From Trichodesmium erythraeum GBRTRLIN201 (lineage in GTDB: Bacteria > Cyanobacteriota > Cyanobacteriia > Cyanobacteriales > Microcoleaceae): DNA of 49,105 bases. The notes under the pieces were generated by a model. That model was not told where the DNA came from, did no database searches, and saw nothing but the letters and a program-made list of their open reading frames with translations. Location of the stretch: NCBI GenBank assembly GCA_018457135.1, contig JAGGDU010000208.1, forward strand, positions 40,835 to 89,939, read 5' to 3'. This document shows positions 9,105 through 19,202 of this stretch, one piece after another; the first letter of the stretch is position 1, and the number at the start of each line of letters is the position of its first letter. The translations under genes and the position numbers were made by a program.

Positions 9105-9376
9105 TATAGTATGGCTAAATTAGCTATAGTTATCTCAAAATACTTCCAAATTATTTTTCGGAAATTATCATATTTTCGAGTCTATATAAAATATTCAATA
9201 ATTAGAGGAAGAAAAAACTTTAGCAAAAACTTCAACTCTAGCATTAGAATTTCTAGTTTTCAAGTAGATAGAGTCTTGGTTTGGGTTTGATAAGCTAGGA
9301 GAAAATAATTGCTATTGAGATGGGATTATATTATACAACTTCTCAGTAGAATAGCATAAATGATTGAGAAATAGTA

Positions 9377-10309
9377 TTACTTCCTAAAACCATCAATATT
9401 AGCATAAGCACTATAAACAGCTTTGACATTATACCAATTCAAAAATATTCGAGAAATTTCTAAAGCCAATTGTGATTTACCTCGGTCAATTAACCATTGT
9501 AAAAAAACTGCCATTGTTTTCTCATTTAGTCTCCCACCTAGTGATAAAACTCCCCATAATAACTTGTGGAAATAAGTCATTTGAATCATAATTTTTACTT
9601 CCAATATAGGATGTTTTTGATAGAATAAAACTCCCATTTTTCCTCTTTGAATTTCTCTGTCAATCATTCTTGGCAATTGCTCCAAAGAAAAGGGTGGATG
9701 CCAATGATAACCTACTGCTTCTGAGCATTTAATTAATTTTAAACCTAATTTTTTTAGCCTAATTCCTAACTCTAAATCTTCCCAACCATACTGGTTAAAA
9801 TTAGTATCAAATAATCCAGCTTCAATTAACCAATGACGAGCGATCGCTACATTTCCAGTAGCAAAAAAAGCTGCTGAAAAATCCGTCAATTTTAATGGTT
9901 CTAAAGTGGGAAAATCAAAATTACAAGTATTAATTACTCTGCCATAAGTAAAGATACAGTTTGATTTTTTGCCATATTTAATTAAAGTATTTGCATGGGC
10001 CTGAAGAAAATTATCTGTTACTACTAAGTCACTATCTATAAAAATAATAAAATTTCCCCTAGCTACTTCAACTCCTAAATTTCTGGCTGCTGCTGGTCCC
10101 TGGTGAGACTGAGGCCAAAGTTGGAGATGGGGAAATTCTGTGGCATTAGCTTTTAGCCAGGGGATAGTATCATCTGTTGAACCATCATCGACAACTATTA
10201 CTTCATATTCGGTTATGTGTTGTTCATAAGTTTGACTTTCTAGGGCACGGAGGCATTTTTCTAAAATTCCCAGGCGATTATAAGTGGGAATAATTATACT
10301 AAAAAACAT
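9377..10309 (-). CDS. Family 2 glycosyltransferase
   Basis: 310 residues, GT-A fold, soluble. N-terminal FFSIIIPTYNR, nucleotide motif VVDDGSTDDT (Asp41-Asp42), the metal-binding DxD as FIDSD (Asp92, Asp94), and the catalytic-base region GWEDLELGIRLKKLG (Glu177-Asp178). AARNLGVEVARG (74-85) is also typical. The C-terminal ~100 residues are a helical extension (YHWHPPFSLEQLPRMIDREI onward) seen in cyanobacterial relatives. The sugar donor and acceptor cannot be told from sequence. No polysaccharide cluster surrounds it. ATG start. Confidence 0.88.
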   Translation of the reverse strand: MFFSIIIPTYNRLGILEKCLRALESQTYEQHITEYEVIVVDDGSTDDTIPWLKANATEFPHLQLWPQSHQGPAAARNLGVEVARGNFIIFIDSDLVVTDNFLQAHANTLIKYGKKSNCIFTYGRVINTCNFDFPTLEPLKLTDFSAAFFATGNVAIARHWLIEAGLFDTNFNQYGWEDLELGIRLKKLGLKLIKCSEAVGYHWHPPFSLEQLPRMIDREIQRGKMGVLFYQKHPILEVKIMIQMTYFHKLLWGVLSLGGRLNEKTMAVFLQWLIDRGKSQLALEISRIFLNWYNVKAVYSAYANIDGFRK

Positions 10310-10893
10310 AGAGTCAGTTATTTATATTCAATCCTGGGTAGTGCTACTTGGGTCCTTAGTGAAAGATATGGGGGCATGATAATTTTTCTTCTTGGAGAAA
10401 AGGAAAAACTCAAGATTAGGGTCAAATAGTGGGAAGAATACTCCCCATCACCCCAACTACTCAATTCCCCCCAACCCAACCCCCATTTTACTTACTCAAA
10501 AACCATTACGGGAGCAGAACTACCAAATCCTTTTTAGTTTTGACTTTTCCTAAGATTTTTAATCCGAGGACTCCTAAAAGTTCCGTCGCGCTATATCTGT
10601 CACTTAAAAAGATTGCCTAAAAAGATTGTGTTTTTGCCCTCCTGTGTTGGTTCTGATAGGGACTATTGTTGGGGAAGGTGGCATTATTCAAAATTATAAC
10701 TTTGGACGTTTACTGTAGAGTCTAAGTAAAACTCAAATTTAAAATTCAAAAATCAGAAAAACTTTTGGTTTCCTCTGTAGTAAAATTTATTAAGGTTTTT
10801 ATTGGCATAAAAAAAGTTTATACTTTAATTAACAATAAAGCTACAGATTTAGTTTAATAATAATAACTCAGTTGTTAATTTTTGAATAAAAAT
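10310..10893. other. Spacer between divergent GT2 and argG genes
   Basis: About 580 bp that must carry both divergent promoters. It contains a pyrimidine/C-rich stretch (10439-10490). No regulatory protein site can be named. TATACT at 10821-10826 is a possible -10 box for argG, without a well-spaced -35. Confidence 0.45.
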
Positions 10894-12096
10894 ATGAGTC
10901 GTGCTACTAAAGTTGTGCTAGCTTATTCTGGAGGAGTAGATACTTCTGTTTGTATCCCTTATCTGAAAAATGAATGGGGAGTAAAAGAAGTAATTACCCT
11001 AGCAGCAGATTTAGGTCAAGGAGATGAATTAGAAGGAGTTCGGAAAAAAGCATTAGATTCTGGGGCAGTAGAATCTCTAGTCATAGATGTTATTGAACCT
11101 CTAATTAAAGAATATGCTTTTCCTGCTATTCAAGCAAATGCTCTATATGAAAATCGCTACCCTCTAGCAACAGCATTAGCTCGACCTCTAATTGCCAAAA
11201 TATTAGTAGAGGCAGCAGAAAAATATGGTGCTGATGCTATTGCCCACGGTTGTACAGGAAAAGGTAATGACCAGGTAAGGTTTGATGTTGCTATTGCCGC
11301 ACTAAATCCTCAAATTAAGATTCTTGCACCTGCGCGGGAGTGGGGAATGAGTCGGGAGGAGACTATTGCTTATGGTGAAGAGTATGGCATTCCGGCTCCT
11401 GTGAAAAAATCTTCCCCTTATAGTATAGATAAGAATTTATTGGGGATGGCGATCGAAGCTGGTGAGTTGGAAGATCCTTGGGTGGAGCCCCCAGAAGAAG
11501 TTTATGGGATGACTAAGGCGATCGCTGACACTCCCAACGAACCAGAATATATAGAGATTGGTTTTGAGCGGGGTATTCCTGTTAGTCTTAATGGTCAAGA
11601 AATGGGTGGTATTGAGTTGATAACTAAACTTAATCAGATAGCAGGAAACCATGGCATTGGTCGAATTGACATGATTGAAAACCGTCTGGTGGGGATTAAG
11701 TCGAGAGAAATTTATGAGTCTCCGGCAATGTGGGTGTTAATTCAAGGACACCGAGATTTAGAGAGTTTGACTTTAACTGCTGATGTAACTCGTTATAAGC
11801 GGGGTATTGAGGAGACTTATAGTCAGTTGGTTTATAACGGTTTGTGGTTTAGTCCGTTGAAGGGTGCATTGGATGCTTTTATTCAGCAGACCCAGGAAAG
11901 GGTGACTGGTGTTGTGCGGGTCAAGTTGTTTAAGGGTAATGCAATGGTTGTTGGTCGTAAGTCTGATAATTCTTTGTATAGTTTTGACTTAGCGACTTAT
12001 GGTGCGGAGGATGAGTTTGACCATAAAGCGGCGGAAGGATTTATTTATGTTTGGGGTTTGCCGACTCGTGTTTGGTCAGAGAAACTCCGGGGTTAA
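10894..12096 (+). CDS. argG: Argininosuccinate synthase
   Basis: Joins citrulline and aspartate with ATP in arginine synthesis (and in cyanophycin-related nitrogen storage). 400 residues from the ATG at 10894, the normal length. A TTG four codons earlier (10882) is in frame but gives no better match. P-loop-like ATP motif [10 protein letters not shown] (10-19), then [33 protein letters not shown] and [16 protein letters not shown], all classic ArgG blocks. No Shine-Dalgarno sequence is apparent. GC rises slightly within the gene relative to the spacers. It is followed by a strong hairpin. Monocistronic. Confidence 0.97.
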   Translation: MSRATKVVLAYSGGVDTSVCIPYLKNEWGVKEVITLAADLGQGDELEGVRKKALDSGAVESLVIDVIEPLIKEYAFPAIQANALYENRYPLATALARPLIAKILVEAAEKYGADAIAHGCTGKGNDQVRFDVAIAALNPQIKILAPAREWGMSREETIAYGEEYGIPAPVKKSSPYSIDKNLLGMAIEAGELEDPWVEPPEEVYGMTKAIADTPNEPEYIEIGFERGIPVSLNGQEMGGIELITKLNQIAGNHGIGRIDMIENRLVGIKSREIYESPAMWVLIQGHRDLESLTLTADVTRYKRGIEETYSQLVYNGLWFSPLKGALDAFIQQTQERVTGVVRVKLFKGNAMVVGRKSDNSLYSFDLATYGAEDEFDHKAAEGFIYVWGLPTRVWSEKLRG

Positions 12097-12128
12097 TAGC
12101 TGGGTGATTTTTTAAGTTTGATTAGTTG

Positions 12129-12163
12129 TTCCTGTAGGGATGAAATATTAGTCTCTACAGGAA
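12129..12163 (+). terminator. Hairpin after argG
   Basis: TTCCTGTAG pairs perfectly with CTACAGGAA (9 bp), extended by G-U, G-C and A-U pairs around an 11-nt loop. It lies 33 bp past the argG stop. No U-run follows, so it could be a 3' stabilising hairpin rather than a true intrinsic terminator. Confidence 0.5.
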
Positions 12164-12692
12164 TAAGTATAATTACTAATTTATTGGCATCTTCTAATTC
12201 TTAGATTTTTTTTGCCTGGTAAAAATTCAGCTTGTATAGATGCATAATTAATTTTGTATACTTGCTTATTATGATTAGATCATAATCAAAATTTATGGTA
12301 CTACTAGAATTTATCAAAATTCTACAGAGGATTTATGAAAGGGTTTTTAAGACTTTATCTATTTTCACTTAATACTTGGTCAAAACAATCTTTTTAATAG
12401 AAACCCAAGTTTCTAGGTATTTAAATTACATATTCTTTGATTAAAAAAATAGTGGCAATCCTCTGAAAATTAATTTTGATAGTCAAAATTACTATTTTTA
12501 TATCTTAAAATTTAATGTTTCACAGCTTACTTAAATTATTGATGAAAATAAAATAAATAATAGTTATGGTTAACTAAAGTGAGCATTTTTTAGATATCAG
12601 ATAAAATTGCTAAAAACTATCAATATAAATTCAGAAATTATAACCAATAAAATTATAAAAAAGATTATATTTTGATGTGAAAATATAATTGA
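12164..12692. other. AT-rich spacer between convergent argG and the nuclease gene
   Basis: About 530 bp between convergent genes; nothing recognisable and no coding frame kept. Confidence 0.5.
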
Positions 12693-13496
12693 TTATGCAA
12701 ATAAATGATTCAATTCTTCTTTGCACTTATCCTCAAACTTGGCTTGGGTAATTAGACCACTTATCAACTCTTTTTGAAGAATTGATAAAATCTGATTTTG
12801 CTGCTGCAGTTTAAGCTCAAACTTGGCTTCAAACTCAGCTTCATTAATTGAACCTGCTTTCAATTCTTTACCTATATCTTTAAGAAAATTCTTTTGTTTT
12901 TTCTTGAGGGAACGGAATACCCAAGGAGCCATAAATTCTGATTGAAGTTCTTGCCATATTCCCCGTTGGTTTATCTCAGCATCAGCTTCTGCCAAGAATA
13001 ACATAATTGCAATTTCTCTAGGGCATTCGCTAATATAATCATAATAAACTCGAGCTAAACCTTCTTTTACTAAGATGTGCTGTACAAAAGTACCATCTAG
13101 TAAATAAACTTCACCAAAACAACGTGGCGATCGCCCTGGTCGGTTTTCTTCTCCAGTAACTTTAACTTTGACTTGATTATCACTTTTTTGAACTAATTCT
13201 TGGAGCCTATCTTTACCTTTTTCTCCCCATTCAAATTGACTACGATATATTGGATTTTTATTTTTATGATTCATTTTTTCCACCTGTGAATCTCCCCATC
13301 CTTTAGGAGTTTCTGGGGTATCAATATAAACAAAACGGACAGTCATTTCTACCTCAGAACCATTAGCAACAACATTAAAGGTGTCGGCATCTGAGACTTT
13401 CTTAACTGTGTAAGTTTCAAGAGAATCAAAATATGATGGAGCAGGTAGTTTGACCTGGCCTAGGTTAGTTAAAATATTCTTGATTATTTCTTTCAT
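12693..13496 (-). CDS. Staphylococcal-nuclease-like (thermonuclease) protein with duplicated C-terminal helical motif
   Basis: 267 residues. The SNase domain spans about 29-175: VKKVSDADTFNVV (31-43), VRFVYIDTPE with Arg54, Asp59 and Glu62 matching the catalytic Arg35/Asp40/Glu43 of micrococcal nuclease, and PRCFGEVYL with Arg125 as the likely Arg87 equivalent. It should be a calcium-dependent phosphodiesterase if metal binding is kept. There is an insertion after the PET motif (about 63-90). No signal peptide is evident, so it may act in the cytoplasm. The C-terminus carries two copies of a SHOCT-like helix motif: ELKAGSINEAEFEAKFE (211-227) and ELISGLITQAKFEDKCK (243-259). Confidence 0.85.
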   Translation of the reverse strand: MKEIIKNILTNLGQVKLPAPSYFDSLETYTVKKVSDADTFNVVANGSEVEMTVRFVYIDTPETPKGWGDSQVEKMNHKNKNPIYRSQFEWGEKGKDRLQELVQKSDNQVKVKVTGEENRPGRSPRCFGEVYLLDGTFVQHILVKEGLARVYYDYISECPREIAIMLFLAEADAEINQRGIWQELQSEFMAPWVFRSLKKKQKNFLKDIGKELKAGSINEAEFEAKFELKLQQQNQILSILQKELISGLITQAKFEDKCKEELNHLFA

Positions 13497-14308
13497 TAAT
13501 CATTAAAAGTTGCTAGCTATCTACAAATAGAATGGTTTCCTAAGTTATGAGATAAATATATTGATAGTTTTAAGGAATTGGGATAGGAAACAAGCCAAAA
13601 ATATTTATCTCATTAATTATACTATATTTAGTTGGGAATCTACTGTAAGTACTATTATTATGCCTCATAATCACGATTAAGCGCTATATTTTAGGATAGA
13701 GATTAGGCATTAGTAGGGACATTATATTTTTTTATTTTTTAAATTTCCGTATAGGGGGAAATTTTGATAATTTCTGTGGGATAATTAATCTTATCATGAC
13801 TTACATAAAACCGCCATATCTAGTAGGGGCTTTCTGTTCGTCCTGTTGATTTTTTATTATTGGAGATGTCTATTCTATCCACAGTTTCAATGCTTTGAAT
13901 TTTTATCAATTAAATTAGACTTACGCAAATAAAACTAGAAACCCTATTTTTTTCTTAGATGTCTATTCTTAAAACAATGATTTATCACATAAACCAGGTT
14001 TATTTGCCTAATTCCTATTAAATACTATAGCTATTTATTGTTTAATATTTTATAAGATTTACCAATTTAATCACAGTTAAAGTATTACTTTTAACTGTGA
14101 AATTCTAACTTTTACTTTGAAACTTGAAGTTTGGACTTTAATTTTTTGAAATTTTGACTTTGAAATTTGAAAATTTGATTTTAAACTTCTAAACTATAAC
14201 TTTGAAACTATAACTTTGAAATTTTGACTTTGAGCTTTTGACTTTTAACTTCTAAACTCTAACTTTGAACTTTGAACCTTTGAATTTTGACTTTTGACTT
14301 CAAAATAA
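13497..14308. other. Divergent spacer with dispersed and simple repeats
   Basis: 812 bp between the nuclease gene and the RND gene. 13917-14015 resembles dispersed spacer elements near 22424 and 24650 (an AAACC-GGTTTATT core followed by CCTAATTCCT). From about 14097 to 14305 the DNA is a degenerate array of short words such as AACTTTGAA, TTTTGACTT and AACTTCTAA, running right up to the RND start codon. Confidence 0.65.
14097..14305. repeat. Degenerate short-word array before the RND gene
   Basis: About 200 bp made of variants of ACTTTGAAA, TTTTGACTT and ACTTCTAAACT, with period drifting between about 7 and 16 bp. It has no coding potential and ends 3 bp before the ATG of the RND gene, so the leader of that mRNA must be largely repeat. 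Confidence 0.7.
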
Positions 14309-17300
14309 ATGTTTACAAATTTTTTCATCAAAAGACCAGTATTTGCCTCAGTGTGTTCCCTACTAATTATCCTAATTGGATTAGTCGGTTATATCAGTCT
14401 ACCAGTACAAGAATTTCCTAGCATTGATACCCCAGTAGTCAGTGTACGAACCAACTACCCAGGAGCTAGCCCAGAAGTAGTAGAAACAGAAGTAACAGAA
14501 ATTCTGGAAGCAGAAATTAATGGTGTTGAAGGTGTGAAAACTCTGACATCTAGCACCAGGGAAGGTTCAAGTTCCATAAACGTTGAATTTCAACTGAGTC
14601 GCAATATAGAAGCAGCAGCTCAAGATGTTCGTAGTCGTGTCTCCCGTGCCATGAGAAGACTTCCCAATGAAGTTGATGCACCAGTAGTTTCTAAACGAAG
14701 TAGCGATGAAGAAAGAATTATTTGGCTTTCCCTAACTGGGGAAAAATATTCATCATTAGAATTAAGCAACTATGCCGATAAATTCATTAAAAATATCTTA
14801 GAAACTGTTAATGGAGTGGGTAGTGTTTTTATCGGAGGCGAACGTCGTTACGCCATGCGACTATGGTTAAACCCCCAAAAAATGGCTGCTCGAAATATTA
14901 CTGCTTTAGATGTCAAACAAGCTCTTAGACAACAAAACGTAGAAATTCCCAGTGGTAGAATAGAAGGAAAATCTACAGAATACCCCATCCGCACTATTGG
15001 TCGTCTACAAACACCAGAAGCTTACGAAAACTTGGTGATCAGACGCAATGATGACACCTCTCTGACAAGATTCAAAGATATTGGTAGAGCAGAAATTGGA
15101 GCAGAAAGTAATCGCACAATTGCTCGCTATAATGGTAAACCAGCAATAGGTATTGGAATTAGTAAGCTTTCCGGAGCAAATATCATAGAAGTTGCCACAA
15201 GTGTCAAAACTAGGATGAAAGAATTATCTAAAGATTTTCCCGATGGAATGGAATACTACGTCAGCGTTGACTACTCAACATTTGTGGAAGTTGCCATCAA
15301 AGAAGTCTGGAAAAGTTTGCTATTCGCCATCTGTTTAGTTGTCTTAGTTATCTATATGTTTTTGCAAAATTGGCGGGCAACAATTATTCCTACTATCACC
15401 ATTCCCATTTCCCTCATTGGTGCCTTTGGGGTAATGTTTTTCATGGGATTTTCTATCAACACTCTCACCTTATTTGCTCTAACACTTTCAACAGGTTTGG
15501 TAGTAGATGATGCTATTGTGATCTTAGAAAATATTGTTCGATATATTCAACAGAAAGGCAAAACTCCCATGGAAGCTGCAATATTAGGAGTCGGGGAAGT
15601 TGTATTTGCTGTCATTGCCACAACCATTGTCTTAATTGCAGTATTTCTACCTGTAGGATTTTCCGGTGGGGGTGCAGGGCGAATATTTAATGAATTTGCC
15701 CTAACTATTGCAGTGTCAGTAGTGTTTTCTACCTTTGTTGCTCTGACATTAGCACCATCATTGTCAGGGCGAATTCTTAAAAAACAAGAACCAGAGGAAC
15801 AAAAAAATTTTATCTCTCGTTTATTTACCATTCCCCTTAATTTATTTGATTATGCTCTCAGTCGCATTTCAGTAATATACGATCGCTCATTACGTCTGTT
15901 GATGAGAATCAAACCATTAGTAATTTTAGGATTTATCCTATCTTTTTGGATAATAGTTTGGTTATTTCAACAGTTGCCCCAAGGATTTTTGCCCACAGAA
16001 GATCGCGGAAGAGTATTTGTTTCTGTAACTGCACCAGAAGGGGTAAGCATTGAATATACTGACAATGTCATGGGTCAGGTAGAAAATAAACTTGCTCAAG
16101 TTCCCGAAATGAAAGGTTATTTCAGTATTACTGGGTTCGGTCGTTCAGCTCAAGCTAACCGAGCTTTTGCTTTCACCAACTTGAAACCCTGGTCAGAACG
16201 GACAAAACCAGGGCAAGCACAACAAGAAGTTGTCAAAAAGTTATTTAGAGCATTTGCACCAATTACAGATGCACGAATATTTCCAATTAATCCTGGTTCA
16301 TTACCTGGTACTGGTCTTAGTCGCTCCATACAGTTTGTCTTGCAGGGAAATGATTTTGAAGAGTTAGTGCGAGTATCTGAAGAATTTAACAATGAGGCGC
16401 AACAGTTACCCCAACTAAAAAATGTTGACACAGATTTAAAAATTAATAAGCCTGAGATCGTAGTAGAAATAAATCGTTACCAAGCTGCTAATTTAGGGAT
16501 ATCGGTAGAGAATATTGCTCAGACATTACAAATTATGATGGGTGGGGAAGATATTACGAATTTTACTCAAGGAAACCAGCGCTATGATGTAATTGTGCGG
16601 GCTGAGGATGAGTTTCGCAATAATCTCCAAGATATTGAGGATCTATATGTGCGAACTGAGCAAGGGGTGATGATACCTTTGAGTAATGTGGTGACTGTGA
16701 AGACAAGCACAACTCCTCCTGAGATTAATCATTTTAACCGCTTTCGTTCGGCAACAATTACAGGAAGTCCGGCTCCAGGAGTTAGTTTGGGTGAGGCATT
16801 GCAAGCATTATACGATTTGGCGGATCGGGTTTTACCTGCTGATATGCGGATAGATCTAAAGGGTGAGTCATCCCAGTTTCGAGATGCTGGTCAGGCAACG
16901 ACATATATTTTTGGGTTGGCATTAATTTTTATTTTCTTAACTTTGGCAGCTCAGTTTGAGAGTTATATCGACCCGCTGGTGATTTTATTGTCGGTACCTT
17001 TATCTTTGTTGGGTGCTTTTGGGGCGTTATGGTTGGCAGATTTAGAGGTGAATGTTTACAGTCGTATTGGGTTAATTATGTTAATTGGTTTGGCAACTAA
17101 GAATTCAATTTTGATTGTGGAATTTGCTAACCAGTTATTGGCAGAGGGAATGTCTATTACTAAAGCTGCTATTGAGGCATCGCGGTTGCGGTTTCGTCCG
17201 ATTTTGATGACAGGGTTTTCGACAATTTTTGGGGTGATGCCCTTGGCGTTTGCTTCTGGTCCAGGCGCTGCTAGTCGGGTTTCCATCGGAATGTCGGTTA

Positions 17301-17515
17301 TGGGTGGAATGTTGGTGTCTACAGTTTTGACTTTGTATGTAGTGCCTGTGTTTTATGTGGTGATGGGGAAGAGTTTGCAGTTCGGTTTATTTCGTAAGCA
17401 TGCTCAATATTCGGCAGATGGTGATGAGATTAGTAATGGTTCTGTTAATGGAAATAGTAAAACTGCTCCTGTTAATGATAAAAATCAGGATAGTGCGGAA
17501 AAATTGAGCAGGTGA
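14309..17515 (+). CDS. RND-family efflux transporter, AcrB/HAE1-like permease subunit
   Basis: 1068 residues, the normal AcrB length. Inner-membrane proton/drug antiporter subunit. N-terminus NFFIKRPVFASVCSLLIIL, first helix; two large periplasmic loops (about 40-330 and 560-860); helix 4 carries the proton-relay pair in GLVVDDAIVILEN (Asp400-Asp401). The second half repeats the fold, with GLATKNSILIVEFAN as the matching helix. The last ~45 residues are a polar Ser/Asn-rich tail. It resembles multidrug-type rather than heavy-metal-type RND pumps. No membrane-fusion (adaptor) or outer-membrane gene adjoins it, so partners must be elsewhere. ATG start immediately after the repeat array. Confidence 0.95.
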   Translation: MFTNFFIKRPVFASVCSLLIILIGLVGYISLPVQEFPSIDTPVVSVRTNYPGASPEVVETEVTEILEAEINGVEGVKTLTSSTREGSSSINVEFQLSRNIEAAAQDVRSRVSRAMRRLPNEVDAPVVSKRSSDEERIIWLSLTGEKYSSLELSNYADKFIKNILETVNGVGSVFIGGERRYAMRLWLNPQKMAARNITALDVKQALRQQNVEIPSGRIEGKSTEYPIRTIGRLQTPEAYENLVIRRNDDTSLTRFKDIGRAEIGAESNRTIARYNGKPAIGIGISKLSGANIIEVATSVKTRMKELSKDFPDGMEYYVSVDYSTFVEVAIKEVWKSLLFAICLVVLVIYMFLQNWRATIIPTITIPISLIGAFGVMFFMGFSINTLTLFALTLSTGLVVDDAIVILENIVRYIQQKGKTPMEAAILGVGEVVFAVIATTIVLIAVFLPVGFSGGGAGRIFNEFALTIAVSVVFSTFVALTLAPSLSGRILKKQEPEEQKNFISRLFTIPLNLFDYALSRISVIYDRSLRLLMRIKPLVILGFILSFWIIVWLFQQLPQGFLPTEDRGRVFVSVTAPEGVSIEYTDNVMGQVENKLAQVPEMKGYFSITGFGRSAQANRAFAFTNLKPWSERTKPGQAQQEVVKKLFRAFAPITDARIFPINPGSLPGTGLSRSIQFVLQGNDFEELVRVSEEFNNEAQQLPQLKNVDTDLKINKPEIVVEINRYQAANLGISVENIAQTLQIMMGGEDITNFTQGNQRYDVIVRAEDEFRNNLQDIEDLYVRTEQGVMIPLSNVVTVKTSTTPPEINHFNRFRSATITGSPAPGVSLGEALQALYDLADRVLPADMRIDLKGESSQFRDAGQATTYIFGLALIFIFLTLAAQFESYIDPLVILLSVPLSLLGAFGALWLADLEVNVYSRIGLIMLIGLATKNSILIVEFANQLLAEGMSITKAAIEASRLRFRPILMTGFSTIFGVMPLAFASGPGAASRVSIGMSVMGGMLVSTVLTLYVVPVFYVVMGKSLQFGLFRKHAQYSADGDEISNGSVNGNSKTAPVNDKNQDSAEKLSR

Positions 17516-18089
17516 TAGTTGGGTTGTAAGTATTCAGCAGTCAGCTATCAGATATGAGTTATTAACTTAGTTATATTGGAAGGAGGAATTAGTTAGTCTC
17601 TAAGGAGAATTACAAAGTTCTGTTTGCACAGAATTTCGTTCGCGTAGCATTCCGAAGGTAGCCTTAGCGCTGAAGCTGACTGTTAATTGTTGAATGCTTA
17701 TATTGGAGTTGAGGAGCGATCGCTTTTTTCGATAATGTAGTACTACCTAAATATAGTAATACCTATTTAGGGTGAGGAGATTAGTCAATTCTGTTCGCGG
17801 AGCATTTTCCCCAGAAAAATTCATTCAGGGATGACTTTTTGTCCCAGTCTTTTACTCAAGTAAATTTTCAATATCGCTGCCATAGTCAATACTACTTAAA
17901 AGCTCTATAAATTCTTTGATGACTAAATCTGGTTCTAGAAAACAGCTAATATCTTCGTAATGTTTGATAATATTAATATTAGTATTTGATAATAAGCGAT
18001 CGCTATTTTTTTCTGTATGACTAGCTACCCCATTATTTAATCCTTTTTCTGTTAAACTTTGACTTACATCAAATGGTATTCCCTACTTT
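17516..18089. other. Spacer with dispersed repeat and a startless minus-strand frame
   Basis: 17637-17682 holds a GTTCGCGTAGCATTCCGAAGG-type element, a kind of short repeat widespread in cyanobacteria; a related piece is at 17790-17806. On the minus strand 17852-18082 is open for 76 codons with protein-like content (DISCFLEPDLVIKEFIELL) and a HIP1 site, but it has no ATG, GTG or TTG start. It may be the tail of a decayed gene. HIP1 sites are near 17715 and 17996. Confidence 0.5.
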
Positions 18090-19202
18090 TCACCTTTGCC
18101 AAAGTCGTCGTAAAGCAGAACCCACTACATCAGAATAACGCAATTCTCCTGACATAATTTTTGTCATAATATTAGTAGCATGAGGTCGCTTCACACCTAC
18201 TTGATAACCAATATGTGAAAAACGAGAAAATCCTTGAGCTAAACGTTGTGCCCATACCATATCTTTCCCCCATTCTTCATTAATTATTTGAGTATACTTT
18301 TCTAAAGCAAATAAATCACCATTTAGAGAATTATGTATTGCTCTTGCTGCTTTAACACCTGTAAATATAGAAGGGCGAATTCCTTCTGCAGTAAAAGGGT
18401 CAACAATACAAGCTGCTTCTCCTGCTAAAACAGCATTTTGAGTATGTAATTTTTGATTTCCATTCCATAAACATAAAGGATGACCAAACTTCTGAACATT
18501 TTGAATATTTACCTCAAACATACTCGTATATTCTGTTAATAAAGCCGTAAAATTTTGACCGTGTTTTCGCCAAAATGTACCAACCCCTATTGAGTATCCA
18601 TCAGCTTTAGGAAAATTCCAAACATAGCCATTATTTAACATCCCAAACTCAAAATAAGCACTATCAATTTTCTGATTTTTAACTGGTATTTCTATTTCCA
18701 TCGCTCCACCAGCAAAACGTTTACGATTTTTAAATCCTAACCATTTTGCCATTGAACCTTTAGCACCATCAGCAGCAATTAAATAGGGAGAAGTAAATGA
18801 CTGATTATCTGTATAAACTTGCCAATTATTGTTCTTAAATTCTATACCTATAACTCTAGTTTTATCTCTAATTTCAGCCCCTTGTTTTTGTGCTTTTTGA
18901 ATAATAAAATAATCAAAAATTTCTCGACGTACCATCCAAATAGGTTGTTTATTTTGTAATTTTACTTCTACTAAATCGCCTTTTTTCCAAGTATAACAAA
19001 TGGAGTTAATTTTCAAAGAAATAGCTGGTGTAAAATCAAAATCAAACCATTCTTGAACAATAGGAGAAACTCCACCTCCACAGGGTTTATATCGAGGTAA
19101 AGTTTCTTTTTCTAAAACTAATACAGAACGTCCGTTTTTTGCCAGATGATATGCAGCACTTGCTCCTGCGGGTCCGGAACCAACTATTATACAATCAAAC
19201 AT
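18090..19202 (-). CDS. Geranylgeranyl-reductase-family FAD oxidoreductase
   Basis: 370 residues from ATG 19200-19202 (a TTG three codons upstream is the only longer start). N-terminal FAD Rossmann motif FDCIIVGSGPAGASAAYHLA (1-20), then VLVLEKETLPRYKPCGGGVS, with the PCGGG loop typical of the geranylgeranyl reductase family; IAADGAKGSMAKWLG mid-protein; and the second FAD motif AVLAGEAACIVDPFTAEGIR. It differs from the main ChlP, which is longer and begins differently, so this is a paralogue that may reduce another prenyl chain or isoprenoid. No pathway neighbour. The substrate is unknown. Confidence 0.85.
   Translation of the reverse strand: MFDCIIVGSGPAGASAAYHLAKNGRSVLVLEKETLPRYKPCGGGVSPIVQEWFDFDFTPAISLKINSICYTWKKGDLVEVKLQNKQPIWMVRREIFDYFIIQKAQKQGAEIRDKTRVIGIEFKNNNWQVYTDNQSFTSPYLIAADGAKGSMAKWLGFKNRKRFAGGAMEIEIPVKNQKIDSAYFEFGMLNNGYVWNFPKADGYSIGVGTFWRKHGQNFTALLTEYTSMFEVNIQNVQKFGHPLCLWNGNQKLHTQNAVLAGEAACIVDPFTAEGIRPSIFTGVKAARAIHNSLNGDLFALEKYTQIINEEWGKDMVWAQRLAQGFSRFSHIGYQVGVKRPHATNIMTKIMSGELRYSDVVGSALRRLWQR

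Noticed and set aside
10429-10620. 63-codon frame rich in Pro and Thr upstream of argG
   Set aside because: Arises from a C-rich spacer stretch; low-complexity and without protein-like pattern.
15547-17286. Three minus-strand frames inside the RND gene
   Set aside because: Antisense shadows of a strongly coding plus-strand gene.
17852-18082. 76-codon open minus-strand frame after the reductase gene
   Set aside because: It has protein-like composition but no start codon, so it is described only within the spacer entry.
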